DNA from: Lachnospira sp.
Lineage (GTDB): Bacteria > Bacillota > Clostridia > Lachnospirales > Lachnospiraceae
Direction: 5' to 3'
Length of the DNA stretch: 64,000 nt
Assembly: GCA_017621205.1 (NCBI GenBank)
Contig: JAGATQ010000058.1
Span: 25,747 to 89,746, forward strand
Below, piece after piece: positions 29,501 to 39,028 of the stretch. The position numbers and the translations under genes are program-made. Position 1 is the first letter of the stretch. The number at the start of each line of letters is the position of its first letter. Below the pieces are notes generated by a model. That model was not told where the DNA came from, made no database searches, and was given only the letters and a program-made list of their open reading frames with translations.

Positions 29501-30226
29501 AAGGCATATTTGATTCCTTATGGTTCACGTATTAAGGTAATGGACGGACAGGTACTTGAGGCTGGTGATGAGCTGACGGAGGGTTCTGTCAATCCACATG
29601 ATATCTTAAAGATTAAAAATGTGCGTGCAGTTCAGGATTACATGCTTCGTGAAGTACAGCGTGTATACCGTTTGCAGGGTGTAGATATCAACGATAAGCA
29701 TATCGAGATTATCGTACGGCAGATGCTAAAGAAGATTAAGATATTTGAAAGTGGAGATACGAATTATCTTCCGGGTATGCAGGTAAGTGTATTGGAATTT
29801 GAGGAGACCAACAAGCGGATGCTTGAGCAGGGCTTAGAACCGGCTCAGGGAACACAGGTAATGCTTGGTATTACGAAGGCTTCTCTTGCAACAGATTCCT
29901 TCCTGTCAGCCGCATCCTTCCAGGAGACGACAAAGGTTTTAACAGAAGCCGCAATCAAGGGCAAAACCGATCCGTTAAATGGTTTGAAGGAGAATGTCTT
30001 AATCGGTAAGCTCATTCCGGCAGGTACTGGTATGAAGCGGTACCGCTCTGTGAAGCTGGATACAGATGTAGAAGAAATCGGTTTGGAGGATGAAATTGAT
30101 TTCGGTGAGGACTTTGATGTGGATGCTGTAGATACAGCAGCGGCGGCAGAGTTTTCTGAAAGCGGAGAGACGTTTGAGGTATCTGAGGACACGAAGGAAT
30201 TAGTGACGGAGGAGACGAACGAGTAA
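26525..30226 (+). CDS. rpoC: RNA polymerase beta' subunit
   Basis: 1233 aa. N-terminal zinc site CHCGKY...CDKCG, the catalytic magnesium loop [10 protein letters not shown], bridge helix [23 protein letters not shown] read in two pieces, and the second cysteine cluster ([13 protein letters not shown]). Acidic C-terminal tail ends [11 protein letters not shown]. Ribosome site AAAGGAG between rpoB and rpoC; cotranscribed. Confidence 0.98.
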   Translation: MSDMNQQNEEQLRFDAIQIGLASPEKILEWSRGEVLKPETINYRTLKPEKDGLFCERIFGPQKDWECHCGKYKKVRYKGLVCDKCGVEITKSSVRRERMGHIKLAAPVSHIWYFKGIPSRIALMLDITPKSLEKVLYFAAYIVTDPGQSNFQKRQVISDEEYRMAEEEFGYDAFTAGTGAEAIKLLLSQVDLDEEARVLKEELKNSTPQNQKQAKIIKRLEVVEAFRNSNNKPEWMILDVVPVIPPDLRPMVQLDGGRFATSDLNDLYRRIINRNNRLKKLLELDAPDMIVRNEKRMLQEAVDALIDNGRRGRPVTGPGNRALKSLSDMLKGKQGRFRQNLLGKRVDYSGRSVIVVGPELKIYQCGLPKEMAIELFKPFVMKELVARKDDVHNIKQAKKKVEKLEDDVWDVLEDVIKEHPVMLNRAPTLHRLGIQAFEPVLVEGKAIKLHPLVCTAYNADFDGDQMAVHLPLSVEAQAECRFLLLSPNNLLKPSDGGPVAVPSQDMVLGIYYLTMDKPGVKGEGKFFKSENEAILAYENKVVTLHSRIKVRRHGVDEEGKPISQVVDCTVGRLIFNEIIPQDLGFVDRSVKENLLKLEIDFLVGKKQLKNILDKCINFHGATDTAETLDSIKSLGYQYSTRAAMTVSISDMTVPASKPEILAQAQKTVDDLTRQYRRGLMTEQERYQAVINTWFKADNQLTDDLINGLDKYNNIFMMADSGARGSNQQIKQLAGMRGLMADTLGRTIELPIKSNFREGLDVLEYFISAHGARKGLSDTALRTADSGYLTRRLVDVSQDIVIREVDCALGAEEIPGMEVEAFMDGRETIESFRDRILGRYAAETINDPKTGEMIVKRNHMITPQRADKIIAAGYEKIKIRMILTCQSHSGVCAKCYGANMATGQMVQVGEAVGIIAAQSIGEPGTQLTMRNFHAGGVAGGDDITQGLPRVEELFEARKPKGLAILAEFGGKVELREVKQKREVVVTNDETGESKAYLIPYGSRIKVMDGQVLEAGDELTEGSVNPHDILKIKNVRAVQDYMLREVQRVYRLQGVDINDKHIEIIVRQMLKKIKIFESGDTNYLPGMQVSVLEFEETNKRMLEQGLEPAQGTQVMLGITKASLATDSFLSAASFQETTKVLTEAAIKGKTDPLNGLKENVLIGKLIPAGTGMKRYRSVKLDTDVEEIGLEDEIDFGEDFDVDAVDTAAAAEFSESGETFEVSEDTKELVTEETNE

Positions 30227-30261
30227 AGATAATTTATCGGATATATAATAAATCAATCAGA

Positions 30262-30298
30262 AAAAAGACTGTCTGGCTTAATGCGGACAGTCTTTTTG
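30262..30298 (+). terminator. terminator after rpoC
   Basis: AGACTGTC, 12-nt loop, GACAGTCT followed by TTTTTGT. It separates rpoBC from the MATE gene, whose ATG is only about 23 bp further on. Confidence 0.9.
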
Positions 30299-30320
30299 TA
30301 TTAGAAAGGAAGGTGACAGT

Positions 30321-31694
30321 ATGAACATAAAAAACAGGGAGATATACAAAAAGGCTTTGACCTTGGCAATTCCCATGATGGTACAGAACGGAATTACAAA
30401 TATGGTTGGACTGGTAGATAACGTGATGGTGGGAAGCTTAGGAACGGAATCTGTTACCGGGGTTGCAATTGCCAACCAATTAATATTTGTAAATAACCTT
30501 GCTATTTTTGGCGGATTATCTGGTCCGGGGATTTATGGGGCACAGTTTTATGGAAGTGGGGATACGAAAGGATTTAGAAGTACTTTTCGCTTTAAGCTGT
30601 GGATTGCTTTGTTCTGCGTTGTGCTTGGCTGCTTGATGTTTTCTTTATTTGGCGGCAATTTAATTGAGCTTTATCTGCATGGAGAAAGTAAAACACTCGA
30701 TGCACAGGCTACATTAAATTACGGCAGGAATTATCTGCATATCATGATGCTCAATTTATTTCCGTTTGCCTTGACGCAGGTTTATGCAACGAGCCTGAGA
30801 GAAACAGGGGAAACGGTAAAGCCAATGGTTGCCGGAATGATATCCGTTTTGGTGGACGTGGGACTTAACTATATTTTGATATTTGGTAAGCTTGGTATGC
30901 CAAGGCTTGGTACTGAGGGGGCAGCAATTGCTACTGTTGCAGCTCGGGTTGTAGAGTGTAGTGTTGTGATAATCTGGAGCCATATCCAAGGGAAAAAGCA
31001 TCACTTTTTGCAAGGTATATACAAAAGCCTTAAGGTTCCGAAGGCACTTTGTATTACTATGGCGAAAAAGGGATTTCCTATCTTCTGTAATGAGTTTTTG
31101 TGGGCAGGAGGTGTTGCGGTGCTTACACAATGTTATTCTCTTCGAGGACTTAATGTTGTGGCGGGAATTAATATATCCAATACAATTTGTAACCTGCTTA
31201 ATATATCCTTTGTGTCTCTTGGCTCTGCGGTAGGGGTTATTGTTGGACAGTATCTTGGGGCATCACAATTTGATAAAGCAAAGCAGGGAAGCAAAAGCCT
31301 GATGCATTTTACGGCATTTGTAAGCTCACTGTTTGCAGTAGCCTTGATTGCGGTAGCATTTGTTTTTCCGAAATTCTATGACACAAGCATGCAGGTGCGG
31401 AATATGGCGAGCTGGTTTATTGTTATCTCAGCACTGTTTTTTCCGGTGCAGGGGTATTTGAATGCTATATATTTTACGCTGCGGTGCGGTGGCAAGACCT
31501 TTGTTACATTTCTTTTTGATAGTGTGTTTAGCTGGGTTTGTTCTGTGCCAGTGGCATTGGTGCTGTGTATTTTTACAGAGCTTCCTATTCTTCCAATCTA
31601 TGCAGTGGTCCAGGCATTGGATTTGATAAAAATTGCAATTGGTTATGGAATGATAAGAAAGGGTGTATGGATTGCCAATTTAGTGGAAAAATAA
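30321..31694 (+). CDS. MATE family efflux transporter
   Basis: 457 aa with about twelve membrane segments. ALTLAIPMMVQNGITNMVGLVDNVMVG read in pieces is the typical MATE N-terminus, and RETGETVKPMVAGMISVLVDVGLNYILIFG is the loop-helix after segment 4. Closer to the NorM/DinF drug-exporter type than the transporter at 1720-3102. GGAAGGTG precedes the ATG. It occupies the gap between rpoC and rpsL, where many Firmicutes carry an L7Ae-like gene or nothing. No promoter of its own is obvious between the rpoC terminator and its start, so read-through may drive it. Confidence 0.88.
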   Translation: MNIKNREIYKKALTLAIPMMVQNGITNMVGLVDNVMVGSLGTESVTGVAIANQLIFVNNLAIFGGLSGPGIYGAQFYGSGDTKGFRSTFRFKLWIALFCVVLGCLMFSLFGGNLIELYLHGESKTLDAQATLNYGRNYLHIMMLNLFPFALTQVYATSLRETGETVKPMVAGMISVLVDVGLNYILIFGKLGMPRLGTEGAAIATVAARVVECSVVIIWSHIQGKKHHFLQGIYKSLKVPKALCITMAKKGFPIFCNEFLWAGGVAVLTQCYSLRGLNVVAGINISNTICNLLNISFVSLGSAVGVIVGQYLGASQFDKAKQGSKSLMHFTAFVSSLFAVALIAVAFVFPKFYDTSMQVRNMASWFIVISALFFPVQGYLNAIYFTLRCGGKTFVTFLFDSVFSWVCSVPVALVLCIFTELPILPIYAVVQALDLIKIAIGYGMIRKGVWIANLVEK

Positions 31695-31703
31695 AAGAAA
31701 CCC

Positions 31704-31732
31704 TTGACAATATGGGGGAAAGTGGGTAAAAT
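31704..31732 (+). promoter_or_regulatory. promoter of rpsL-rpsG-fusA
   Basis: TTGACA (31704-31709), 17 bp, TAAAAT (31727-31732). Confidence 0.8.
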
Positions 31733-31738
31733 GAACAA

Positions 31739-31766
31739 GCATGCGTAGAAATCTACGCGTGTTTTG
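31739..31766 (+). promoter_or_regulatory. 5'-terminal hairpin of the rpsL transcript
   Basis: CATGCGTAGA-AA-TCTACGCGTG followed by TTTT, beginning about 7 nt after the -10 box, so the transcript would start with this hairpin. It may stabilise the message or act as an early attenuator. Confidence 0.5.
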
Positions 31767-31810
31767 ATTGCAATTAAGCAACCTAGAATAATATCGCAGG
31801 AGGTGAAAAC

Positions 31811-32224
31811 ATGCCAACATTTAACCAGTTAGTTAGAAAAGGAAGACAGACTGTAACGAAGAAGTCTACTGCACCAGCTTTACAGAAGGGTTTCAACTCT
31901 TTAAAGAAGAAGCCAACTGATACTGCTGCTCCTCAGAAGAGAGGTGTTTGTACTGCAGTTAAGACCGCTACACCTAAGAAGCCGAACTCAGCACTTCGTA
32001 AGATTGCCAGAGTGCGTCTTTCTAACGGAATCGAAGTAACAAGCTATATTCCGGGCGAAGGTCACAACCTTCAGGAGCATAGTGTTGTTCTGATTCGTGG
32101 AGGAAGAGTAAAGGATTTACCTGGTTGTAGATACCACATCGTTCGTGGTACTCTTGATACCGCAGGTGTTGCGAACAGAAAGCAGGCTCGTTCTAAGTAT
32201 GGTGCAAAGAGACCTAAGAAATAG
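31811..32224 (+). CDS. rpsL: 30S ribosomal protein S12
   Basis: 137 aa. [11 protein letters not shown] start and the streptomycin-site loops [17 protein letters not shown] and [22 protein letters not shown] (pieces). The residues usually altered in streptomycin resistance (K in TPKKPNS and K in RVKDLPG) are wild-type. GGAGGTG precedes the ATG. Confidence 0.98.
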   Translation: MPTFNQLVRKGRQTVTKKSTAPALQKGFNSLKKKPTDTAAPQKRGVCTAVKTATPKKPNSALRKIARVRLSNGIEVTSYIPGEGHNLQEHSVVLIRGGRVKDLPGCRYHIVRGTLDTAGVANRKQARSKYGAKRPKK

Positions 32225-32378
32225 GCCTTTCACTGCTTAACGGGTGACAGTTTGTACAAGTGCTGGAGAAAGCGATATTTACCTGTAGGTTGCAGGAATA
32301 GAGTAACGTTATTACCCGCACGAACGGTTTAAAAGACCGAGTACCGAAGAATTAATTATTATTAAGGAGGGAAGAACC
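32225..32378 (+). other. rpsL-rpsG spacer with possible folded leader
   Basis: 154 bp without a gene. CGGGT near 32241 can pair with ACCCG near 32317, enclosing CCTG/CAGG and AACGTT dyads. A regulatory fold for S7 is possible, but I do not recognise a described class. Confidence 0.25.
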
Positions 32379-32849
32379 GTGCCACGTAAAGGACATATTG
32401 CAAAGAGAGAAGTATTAGCGGATCCGATTTACAAGAATACCGTGGTTACCAAGCTTATCAATAACATTATGTTAGATGGTAAGAAGGGTGTTGCACAGAA
32501 GATTGTGTACAACGCATTTGACCGCATTGCCAATGAGACTGGTAAGGATGCTATGGAAGTATTTACAGATGCTATGAATAATATCATGCCAGAGTTAGAG
32601 GTAAAGGCACGCCGTATCGGTGGTGCTACTTATCAGGTACCGATTGAGGTTCGCGAAGATAGACGTCAGGCATTAGCACTTCGCTGGTTGACTTTATATT
32701 CTCGTAAGAGAAGTGAGAAAACGATGGAAGAGCGTCTGGCAAAGGAAATCTTAGATGCATCGAATAATACTGGTGCTTCTGTAAAGAAGAAAGAAGATAT
32801 GCATAAAATGGCAGAGGCTAACAAGGCATTTGCACATTACAGATTCTAG
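32379..32849 (+). CDS. rpsG: 30S ribosomal protein S7
   Basis: 156 aa, GTG start with AAGGAGGG upstream. [17 protein letters not shown] start and the [15 protein letters not shown] and [16 protein letters not shown] segments identify S7, which nucleates the 30S head. Coupled closely to fusA, 18 bp downstream. Confidence 0.98.
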   Translation: MPRKGHIAKREVLADPIYKNTVVTKLINNIMLDGKKGVAQKIVYNAFDRIANETGKDAMEVFTDAMNNIMPELEVKARRIGGATYQVPIEVREDRRQALALRWLTLYSRKRSEKTMEERLAKEILDASNNTGASVKKKEDMHKMAEANKAFAHYRF

Positions 32850-32867
32850 TAGAAGGAGGAGAAAATC

Positions 32868-34985
32868 TTGGCTGGAAGAGAATATCCGTTAGATAGAACC
32901 AGAAATATTGGTATCATGGCTCATATCGATGCTGGTAAGACAACATTAACAGAGCGTATCCTCTATTATACTGGTGTAAACTATAAAATTGGTGAGACCC
33001 ATGATGGTGCTTCTACCATGGACTGGATGGAGCAGGAGCAGGAGCGTGGTATTACTATCACATCTGCTGCGACAACCTGTCACTGGACATTAGAGGATCA
33101 TCATAAGGCAAAGGACGGAGCGTTAGAGCACCGCATTAACATCATCGATACTCCGGGCCACGTTGACTTCACTGTTGAGGTTGAGCGTTCCCTTCGTGTA
33201 TTAGATGGTGCAGTTGGTGTATTTGATGCGAAGGCAGGTGTTGAGCCACAGTCAGAGAATGTATGGCGTCAGGCTGACACCTATAATGTACCCCGTATGG
33301 CATTCATCAACAAGATGGATAAAATGGGTGCAGACTTTTTTATGTCTGTTCAGACAATTATTGACCGTCTGGGCAAGAATGCTATCCCTGTACAGATTCC
33401 AATCGGTAAGGAAGATGATTTTGCCGGATTGATTGATTTGTTCGAGATGGATGCATATTTATACAAAGATGATAAGGGTGAGGACATCGAGATTGCAGAG
33501 ATTCCAGATGATTTAAAGGACCTTGCTAATGAATGGCATGAGAATTTAATCGAGAAAATCTGTGAGATGGATGACGATTTGATGGAGAAGTACCTTGAGG
33601 GTGAGGAGCCTACTATTGATGAATTAAAGGCTGTTCTTCGTAAGGGTACCATTGCCTGTGAGGCAGTTCCTGTATACTGTGGTTCTGCTTATAAGAACAA
33701 GGGTGTACAAAAGATGCTGGATGGTGTGATTGAGTTTATGCCGGCACCGACAGACATTCCTGATATCACAGGTGTAGATGAGGATGGTAATGAGGTTACC
33801 CGTAAGTCCTCTGATGAGGAGCCATTCTCTGCATTGGCATTTAAGATTATGACAGACCCATTCGTAGGAAAGTTAGCTTTCTTCCGTGTGTATTCTGGTA
33901 CCATGAATTCTGGTTCTTATGTGTTAAATGCTACAAAGGGTAAGAAAGAGCGTGTAGGACGTATCGTTCAGATGCATGCGAATAAACGTACAGAGATTGA
34001 CAAGGTGTATTCTGGTGATATCGCAGCAGCGGTAGGATTTAAATTAACGACTACCGGTGATACAATCTGTGATGAGCAGCATCCGGTAATCTTAGAGTCA
34101 ATGGAATTCCCAGAGCCGGTTATCGAGCTTGCAATCGAGCCTAAGACAAAGAATGACCAGGGTAAGATGGGTGAAGCTTTGGCGAAGCTGGCAGAGGAGG
34201 ATCCTACCTTCCGTGCACATACGGATAAGGAAACCGGACAGACTATTATTGCAGGTATGGGTGAGCTTCATCTTGATGTCATCGTTGACCGTCTGCTCCG
34301 TGAGTTTAAGGTAGAGGCAAATGTTGGTGCACCTCAGGTTGCATACAAGGAGACCTTTACGAAGGCTGTTGAGGTAGACAGTAAGTATGCTAAGCAGTCT
34401 GGTGGTCGTGGTCAGTACGGTCACTGTAAAGTTAAATTTGAGCCAATGGATCCGAACGGTGAGGAGACCTTTAAGTTTGAGTCTACCGTCGTTGGTGGTG
34501 CGATTCCGAAGGAATACATCCCGGCTGTTGGTGAAGGTATTGAGGAAGCAGCACAGGCTGGTATTCTTGCAGGCTTCCCAGTACTTGGTGTATACGCTAA
34601 CGTATATGATGGTTCTTACCATGAGGTCGATTCTTCGGAGATGGCATTCCATATTGCTGGTTCCATGGCATTTAAGGATGCAATGAAGAAGGGTGACCCT
34701 GTACTGTTAGAGCCAATCATGAAGGTTGAGGTAACTATGCCTGAGGAGTACATGGGCGATGTTATCGGAAGCCTGAATGCAAAGCGTGGACAGATTGAGG
34801 GTATGGACGATATCGGTGGAGGAAAGATTGTTCGTGCATTCGTTCCTTTGGCTGAGATGTTCGGTTATTCTACTGAGCTTCGTTCCAGCACACAGGGTCG
34901 TGGTAATTACTCTATGTTCTTTGAGAAGTATTTGCCAGTTCCAAAGTCTGTTCAGGACAAGATTGTTGCTGCTCACAGCAAATAA
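32868..34985 (+). CDS. fusA: elongation factor G
   Basis: 705 aa, TTG start with AAGGAGG upstream. G1 [10 protein letters not shown]2 [10 protein letters not shown]3 DTPGHVDF, G4 NKMD are all intact, followed by domains II-V ending [19 protein letters not shown]. Ribosomal translocase GTPase. A spacer with its own promoter and a branched fold separates it from tuf. Confidence 0.98.
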   Translation: MAGREYPLDRTRNIGIMAHIDAGKTTLTERILYYTGVNYKIGETHDGASTMDWMEQEQERGITITSAATTCHWTLEDHHKAKDGALEHRINIIDTPGHVDFTVEVERSLRVLDGAVGVFDAKAGVEPQSENVWRQADTYNVPRMAFINKMDKMGADFFMSVQTIIDRLGKNAIPVQIPIGKEDDFAGLIDLFEMDAYLYKDDKGEDIEIAEIPDDLKDLANEWHENLIEKICEMDDDLMEKYLEGEEPTIDELKAVLRKGTIACEAVPVYCGSAYKNKGVQKMLDGVIEFMPAPTDIPDITGVDEDGNEVTRKSSDEEPFSALAFKIMTDPFVGKLAFFRVYSGTMNSGSYVLNATKGKKERVGRIVQMHANKRTEIDKVYSGDIAAAVGFKLTTTGDTICDEQHPVILESMEFPEPVIELAIEPKTKNDQGKMGEALAKLAEEDPTFRAHTDKETGQTIIAGMGELHLDVIVDRLLREFKVEANVGAPQVAYKETFTKAVEVDSKYAKQSGGRGQYGHCKVKFEPMDPNGEETFKFESTVVGGAIPKEYIPAVGEGIEEAAQAGILAGFPVLGVYANVYDGSYHEVDSSEMAFHIAGSMAFKDAMKKGDPVLLEPIMKVEVTMPEEYMGDVIGSLNAKRGQIEGMDDIGGGKIVRAFVPLAEMFGYSTELRSSTQGRGNYSMFFEKYLPVPKSVQDKIVAAHSK

Positions 34986-34997
34986 TCGAAAGGAGTA

Positions 34998-35017
34998 GTA
35001 TAATCCTTTAATTATAC
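34998..35017 (+). terminator. weak dyad after fusA
   Basis: GTATAAT, 6-nt loop, ATTATAC. AT-only stem just after the fusA stop; too weak to call an efficient terminator. Confidence 0.3.
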
Positions 35018-35046
35018 TTGAAAATTTTTGAAAAATATAATATAAT
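35018..35046 (+). promoter_or_regulatory. promoter of tuf
   Basis: TTGAAA (35018-35023), 17 bp, TATAAT (35041-35046). It gives tuf independent expression, as is common. Confidence 0.7.
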
Positions 35047-35047
35047 T

Positions 35048-35109
35048 CTAACTAATCGTGGGATTTCCCATGCCTTTCGGCGTACCAGTGTGGCTGGTGC
35101 ATTAGTTAG
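35048..35109 (+). promoter_or_regulatory. branched leader structure upstream of tuf
   Basis: CTAACTAAT (35048-35056) pairs perfectly with ATTAGTTAG (35101-35109). Inside are three hairpins in a row: TGGGA-TT-TCCCA, GCC-TTTC-GGC and ACCAG-TGTGG-CTGGT. Together they form a four-way junction about 55 nt before the tuf ATG. The start of the closing stem overlaps the expected start site, so full pairing would occur mainly in read-through transcripts from fusA. Confidence 0.5.
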
Positions 35110-35162
35110 GGTATAAAATAATGATAAGCCCAAGGGGCGCAATTAAAAGGAGGACTTTAAAA

Positions 35163-36350
35163 ATGGCTAAGGAAAAGTTTAATCGTAGCAAACCACATTG
35201 TAACATCGGTACTATCGGTCACGTCGATCATGGTAAGACTACTTTAACTGCAGCAATCACTAAGACTCTTGCAGCAAGAGTAGAGGGTAACGCAGCAGTT
35301 GATTTTGAGAATATCGATAAGGCTCCAGAGGAGAGAGAGCGTGGTATCACAATCTCTACTGCTCACGTTGAGTATGAGACAGATAAGAGACATTACGCAC
35401 ACGTTGACTGTCCAGGCCATGCTGATTATGTAAAGAACATGATCACTGGTGCTGCACAGATGGATGGAGCTATCTTAGTAGTAGCTGCAACAGACGGTGT
35501 TATGGCTCAGACCAAGGAGCATATCTTATTATCCCGTCAGGTAGGTGTACCTTATATCGTAGTATTCATGAATAAGTGTGATATGGTTGATGATGAGGAG
35601 TTATTAGAGCTTGTAGAGATGGAGATTACAGAGCAGTTAGAGGAGTATGAGTTCACTGATTGCCCAATCATCAAGGGTTCTGCATTAAAGGCTCTGGAAG
35701 ATCCGAACAGCGAGTGGGGCGACAAGATTATGGAATTAATGGATACTGTTGATTCTCATATTCCAGATCCACAGCGTGCTACTGATCAGCCATTCTTGAT
35801 GCCTGTAGAGGACGTATTCACCATTACTGGTCGTGGTACAGTTGCTACTGGTAGAGTAGAGCGTGGTACTCTTCATCTGAATGAGGAAGTTGAAATCATT
35901 GGTGTTAAGGAAGATACACAGAAGACTGTTGTAACTGGTATTGAGATGTTCCGTAAGTTATTGGATGAGGCTCAGGCTGGTGATAACATTGGTGCATTAC
36001 TTCGTGGTATCCAGAGAACAGATATCGTTCGTGGACAGGTATTATCTGCTCCAGGTTCTGTAACCTGCCACAAGAAGTTTACTGCTCAGGTTTACGTATT
36101 AACTAAGGACGAGGGTGGACGTCATACTCCATTCTTCAACAACTATCGTCCACAGTTCTATTTCCGTACTACTGATGTAACTGGTGTTTGTGAGTTACCT
36201 TCTGGTACTGAGATGTGTATGCCTGGTGACAACGTTGAGATGACGATTGAGTTGATTCATCCGGTTGCTATGGAGCAGGGTCTTACATTCGCTATCCGTG
36301 AGGGTGGACGTACAGTAGGTTCTGGTCGTGTAGCTTCTATCATTGAGTAA
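35163..36350 (+). CDS. tuf: elongation factor Tu
   Basis: 395 aa from the ATG at 35163 (GGAGG upstream); an in-frame ATG at 35121 has no ribosome site. [28 protein letters not shown] (pieces), [12 protein letters not shown] and NKCD are the GTPase motifs; domains II and III complete to SGRVASIIE. Delivers aminoacyl-tRNA. Its last 55 bp are the attachment site of element A; the protein stays intact because the inserted element provides or preserves the 3' end. Confidence 0.98.
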   Translation: MAKEKFNRSKPHCNIGTIGHVDHGKTTLTAAITKTLAARVEGNAAVDFENIDKAPEERERGITISTAHVEYETDKRHYAHVDCPGHADYVKNMITGAAQMDGAILVVAATDGVMAQTKEHILLSRQVGVPYIVVFMNKCDMVDDEELLELVEMEITEQLEEYEFTDCPIIKGSALKALEDPNSEWGDKIMELMDTVDSHIPDPQRATDQPFLMPVEDVFTITGRGTVATGRVERGTLHLNEEVEIIGVKEDTQKTVVTGIEMFRKLLDEAQAGDNIGALLRGIQRTDIVRGQVLSAPGSVTCHKKFTAQVYVLTKDEGGRHTPFFNNYRPQFYFRTTDVTGVCELPSGTEMCMPGDNVEMTIELIHPVAMEQGLTFAIREGGRTVGSGRVASIIE

Positions 36351-36351
36351 T
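36295..36351 (+). other. attL of element A inside the tuf 3' end
   Basis: Matches 62044-62100 at an offset of 25749 bp. Identical blocks are 19 bp (36295-36313), 17 bp (36315-36331) and 13 bp (36339-36351). The intervening differences are all third-position or Ser TCT/AGC changes, so the encoded peptide is unchanged. Confidence 0.85.
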
Positions 36352-36374
36352 TAATAGATTATTCAGTAAATTCA

Positions 36375-36406
36375 AGGGCTTTCCGAAATTCGGAAAGCCC
36401 TTTTTG
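36375..36406 (+). terminator. terminator after tuf
   Basis: AGGGCTTTCCG pairs with CGGAAAGCCCT, then TTTTTGTG. It lies inside element A, so the element may supply the terminator now used by tuf. Confidence 0.9.
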
Positions 36407-36438
36407 TGTGAAAAGAAAAGATGATATAAATGGTGCTC

Positions 36439-36480
36439 TGACCTCGTTTTGACCTCGTTTTTTGGAAAATGACCTTGTTG
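36439..36480 (+). promoter_or_regulatory. left integrase arm-type sites
   Basis: TGACCTCGTTT at 36439-36449 and 36450-36460, and a degenerate TGACCTTGTTG at 36470-36480. The same pair recurs at 61924-61945. Direct repeats at both ends of an integrated element are typical of binding sites for the N-terminal arm-binding domain of Tn916-type integrases. Confidence 0.65.
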
Positions 36481-36592
36481 TGAGAAGGCAGAAAGGGAAT
36501 AAAATATAAAAATTTGTGGTGTTAGGGTTTCTTTTTTAATGTGGTGTGTTATACTAGAACCAAACAAATATCTTTTGAAAGGAAGAATGTTT

Positions 36593-36751
36593 ATGACATC
36601 AATTGAAGCAATAAAATTAAAAGAAACATCAAATGATACAAATGTGGCTATGGAGATATTGTTTTCAAAATTAGATGAAGCAATTGACGATATGGAAAAT
36701 GGACGTGTCTTAACAGAAGAAGAAGTATGGGCAGAAATTGATGCAATATAG
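36593..36751 (+). CDS. antitoxin of RelE/ParE-type pair
   Basis: 52 aa from the ATG at 36593 (AAAGGA about 9 bp upstream; ATG at 36587 is an alternative). Acidic helical protein (KLDEAIDDMENGRVLTEEEVWAEIDAI in pieces) of the RelB/ParD-like addiction antitoxin form, directly upstream of the toxin with a 12-bp gap. It would neutralise the toxin and repress the operon. No DNA-binding motif is clear in so short a protein. Confidence 0.65.
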   Translation: MTSIEAIKLKETSNDTNVAMEILFSKLDEAIDDMENGRVLTEEEVWAEIDAI

Positions 36752-36763
36752 TATAGGTGATTT

Positions 36764-37102
36764 ATGGCACACAAGATGTTTACAGTGAAATACACATATA
36801 GCAGTAAAGATGATATTCGTAAGAAAAAGGAATATATCTTGAGGGAGTTTAAGTACAAAGGACTAGGGAAACGTTTTTCAGAAAAGATAAAAATGGCAGT
36901 TAATCAATTAAAGATATTTCCGAATGGATATGAGACAATTGGATTTCAATACCGGGGATATGATATTCATTTGATGCCATCACAATCATATCTTTTATTT
37001 TTTGTTATAGATCAGCAAAAGTGTGAAGTGATAATCCTAAGAGTTTTACAGGATGGGCAAGATTGGAAATACATAATAGAACAATGGTTAGAGAAAAATT
37101 AA
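36764..37102 (+). CDS. RelE/ParE-type toxin
   Basis: 112 aa. FTVKYTYSSKDDIRKKKEYI then LKIFPNGYETIG, YRGYDIHLMPSQSYLLFFVID and VIILRVLQDGQDW match the RelE/ParE fold, with the late strand arginine (LRVLQDGQDW) typical of the family. Such toxins cleave ribosome-bound mRNA (RelE) or poison gyrase (ParE). Residues do not settle which. Located at the left end of element A, where it would stabilise the element. Confidence 0.75.
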   Translation: MAHKMFTVKYTYSSKDDIRKKKEYILREFKYKGLGKRFSEKIKMAVNQLKIFPNGYETIGFQYRGYDIHLMPSQSYLLFFVIDQQKCEVIILRVLQDGQDWKYIIEQWLEKN

Positions 37103-37113
37103 AGGTAATTTTT

Positions 37114-37145
37114 AAGGCTTTCCGATTTTGGGAAAGCCTTTTTAA
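37114..37145 (+). terminator. terminator after toxin gene
   Basis: AAGGCTTTCC, loop, GGAAAGCCTT then TTTTT. Close in sequence to the tuf terminator at 36375. Confidence 0.85.
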
Positions 37146-37167
37146 ATAGGGAAAATGGGTTTGTATA

Positions 37168-37359
37168 TTACTTTCCGAGGCATTTATTGTTGATGTATTC
37201 ATAAATACTGGAGGCGGGAATTTTCCAGTTGCGACCGATTTTAAATGCTTTTAGCTGTTTTGTTCTCATTAATTGGTATAATCCGCTTTTTCCGATTCTT
37301 AACTGTTCGCAGGCTTCTTCAATGGTTAATATGTAATTTTCATTATTGTTTTCAAACAT
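37168..37359 (-). CDS. excisionase-family helix-turn-helix protein
   Basis: 63 aa from the ATG at 37359 (AAAGG 11 bp upstream; an in-frame GTG at 37368 is too close to that site). YILTIEEACEQLRIGKSGLYQLMRTKQLKAFKIGRNWKIPASSI in pieces is the MerR-like winged helix of excisionase/AlpA-type DNA-binding proteins (helix-turn-helix plus the R-W-x-I-P wing). It may direct excision or regulate the left end. Faces the left attachment site. Confidence 0.75.
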   Translation of the reverse strand: MFENNNENYILTIEEACEQLRIGKSGLYQLMRTKQLKAFKIGRNWKIPASSIYEYINNKCLGK

Positions 37360-37508
37360 TGTTATCACGACCTTTCTTTAATGAATTGTTTGGAGAAAAC
37401 CTTTTTAAAGTCAAATATGATGAAGCATAACACCAAATCATTTTAAATGACAATTAACACTATAATAAAAGCCAAATTGTTTACGGGTTTTAAAGGAGGA
37501 AGAAATAT

Positions 37509-37820
37509 ATGGTGTTTAGAACAGTGAATATTCAAAAGAGAAGCAGTGGTACAAATCTCCAATGCTGTGATTATACTTTTAGATTTTATATAGATGGAGA
37601 GCATGAAAAAATATGTAATGTTATGCAGAACACTGTGCGGATTTTTGATAGTTATAAAATTTATAATGGTAAATGTACAATATTGAGGGAAGAAAATGAG
37701 ATTTCTGTATGTATAAAGAATTTTCCCGATAGGAAAAAACGGAAATTAGAAAAGGATTTAAAAGCGTTTTCGGATAGATTGTTAGAAATGACAGGAACGT
37801 GGTATATTTTTGAGATATAG
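37509..37820 (+). CDS. hypothetical protein
   Basis: 103 aa, ribosome site AAAGGAGGA 9 bp upstream. Mixed alpha/beta and basic, with four cysteines and a charged helix (FPDRKKRKLEKDLKAFSDRLLEM in pieces) near the end. No family recognised, no membrane segment. It lies alone between the excisionase-like gene and a terminator hairpin. Confidence 0.6.
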   Translation: MVFRTVNIQKRSSGTNLQCCDYTFRFYIDGEHEKICNVMQNTVRIFDSYKIYNGKCTILREENEISVCIKNFPDRKKRKLEKDLKAFSDRLLEMTGTWYIFEI

Positions 37821-37952
37821 AAGAGTATTACTGTTTATTCTGGCAGGCAATAAGCTAAGTGCCGTGTTTGCACGAGCGTTTGACTTGCCATACATCTTTG
37901 TTGTAGTCAATTTTTCTATTTGTATAATATATTTGGGAATACAATGATATTT

Positions 37953-37985
37953 GGGGGATGAGATTAATTTCTCATCTCCTATTTT
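37953..37985 (+). terminator. terminator-like hairpin, first of a matched pair
   Basis: GGGGATGAGA-TTAATT-TCTCATCTCC then TATTTTC. It shares its loop and stem with 46504-46537, with one compensatory base-pair swap. The rest of 37821-38093 shows no gene. Confidence 0.7.
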
Positions 37986-38093
37986 CTTATTTGGAATTTA
38001 AAAATGTATGCAAGCCAAGAAGAGGATTTTAAAATGAAAGGGAATGAAAATATATCAAACCAATTAGCCATAGCTTGAATGCTATGGCTGGAT

Positions 38094-38357
38094 TTATCTT
38101 ACTTCTTGTTCTAGGTTACGAAAAAAATCTGAATCAAAAAAATCTTGGATGGTAATATTTAATCCGTCACAAATTTTCTTGATTGTAGATACGGTGGCAC
38201 TATTATTTCTACCACTGGTTATATTATGCAAAGTAGACTGTGTAATGCCTGAAATAGTGGCAAGCCTATTAATGGTAATATTGTTTTCTTTGCATAATTC
38301 TTCAATTCTTGATTTTACTGCACTTCCTATAGTTATTTTTATCACATCCTCACTCAA
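38094..38357 (-). CDS. XRE-family transcriptional regulator
   Basis: 87 aa, apparently TTG start at 38357 (a GTG at 38345 is possible; ribosome site unclear). An N-terminal helix-turn-helix of the Cro/CI type: INRLATISGITQSTLHNITSG then NSATVSTIKKICDGLNITIQDFF (pieces). Likely represses genes of the element. The 314 bp upstream (38358-38671) hold no supported gene beyond a possible 21-codon frame after GAGGAATGAT near 38550. Confidence 0.75.
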   Translation of the reverse strand: MSEDVIKITIGSAVKSRIEELCKENNITINRLATISGITQSTLHNITSGRNNSATVSTIKKICDGLNITIQDFFDSDFFRNLEQEVR

Positions 38358-38671
38358 AAGGGTTAATGATATGATAATGATATTTAGACTGAAAAGTTAC
38401 CTCTTTTGAGTTGACTTTTGGGTTTTGTTATGAGATGATAGAGAAAATAATTTAAGAAAAAGATTAGCATTAGCCGTGTACAAAAAGTCGTTGATGTCGG
38501 GAATTTTGTTGTTGGTGTAAAGTGGGGTGGCAATGGAGAAAGAGGAATGATATGGTAAATAAAGCAATTGTGTATGAGTGGATTTCGTTTCTTTTGCAGG
38601 GGGGAAGAAGTTTTTAGTATGAAGGTTTACAAAGGGAAAGATTTTCAATAAAAATACGGAGGTGACCTAAT

Positions 38672-38926
38672 ATGAAAAAACCCAAAAAGATATATTCAAG
38701 GGAAGAAATTGCAAAATTTCAGACAGCCGTTAGAGCCGGTGGTCTTCGTTCTGATGCTAGGAGAGATACAATTACTTTATTGGAGGACTATGAAGAAGGA
38801 GTTATTGTAGATAAATATAAAAGTATGTCGCAAAAATCACAGCGGGAATTTAGGCAATTACATAGGAAAATGAAAAAGGGGGAAGCAGATATTGAAGATT
38901 TTGCAGAATTTATTTGTGATAAATAA
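38672..38926 (+). CDS. small basic hypothetical protein
   Basis: 84 aa with GGAGGTG 9 bp before the ATG. Very charged (KKPKKIYSREEIAKFQTAVR, SQREFRQLHRKMKKGEADIEDF), predicted helical, no cysteines apart from one near the C-terminus. Not recognised. It precedes the Sel1/AAA+ gene run by about 270 bp and may be cotranscribed with it. Confidence 0.6.
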   Translation: MKKPKKIYSREEIAKFQTAVRAGGLRSDARRDTITLLEDYEEGVIVDKYKSMSQKSQREFRQLHRKMKKGEADIEDFAEFICDK

Positions 38927-39028
38927 TGCGAGTGATAAAAATTTGATGTGTCATAATATGGAGGGAAGGAGAATTCTGCTTATTTTCGGAAAGTAAATTA
39001 TTTTGATTGGCAGAGAAAAGAGGTTATT

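Noticed and set aside
34098..34652. 184-aa antisense frame in fusA
   Set aside because: Opposite a conserved essential gene; codon shadow only.
36340..36858. 172-aa antisense frame over the tuf end and antitoxin
   Set aside because: Runs through the terminator and the arm sites; no ribosome site.
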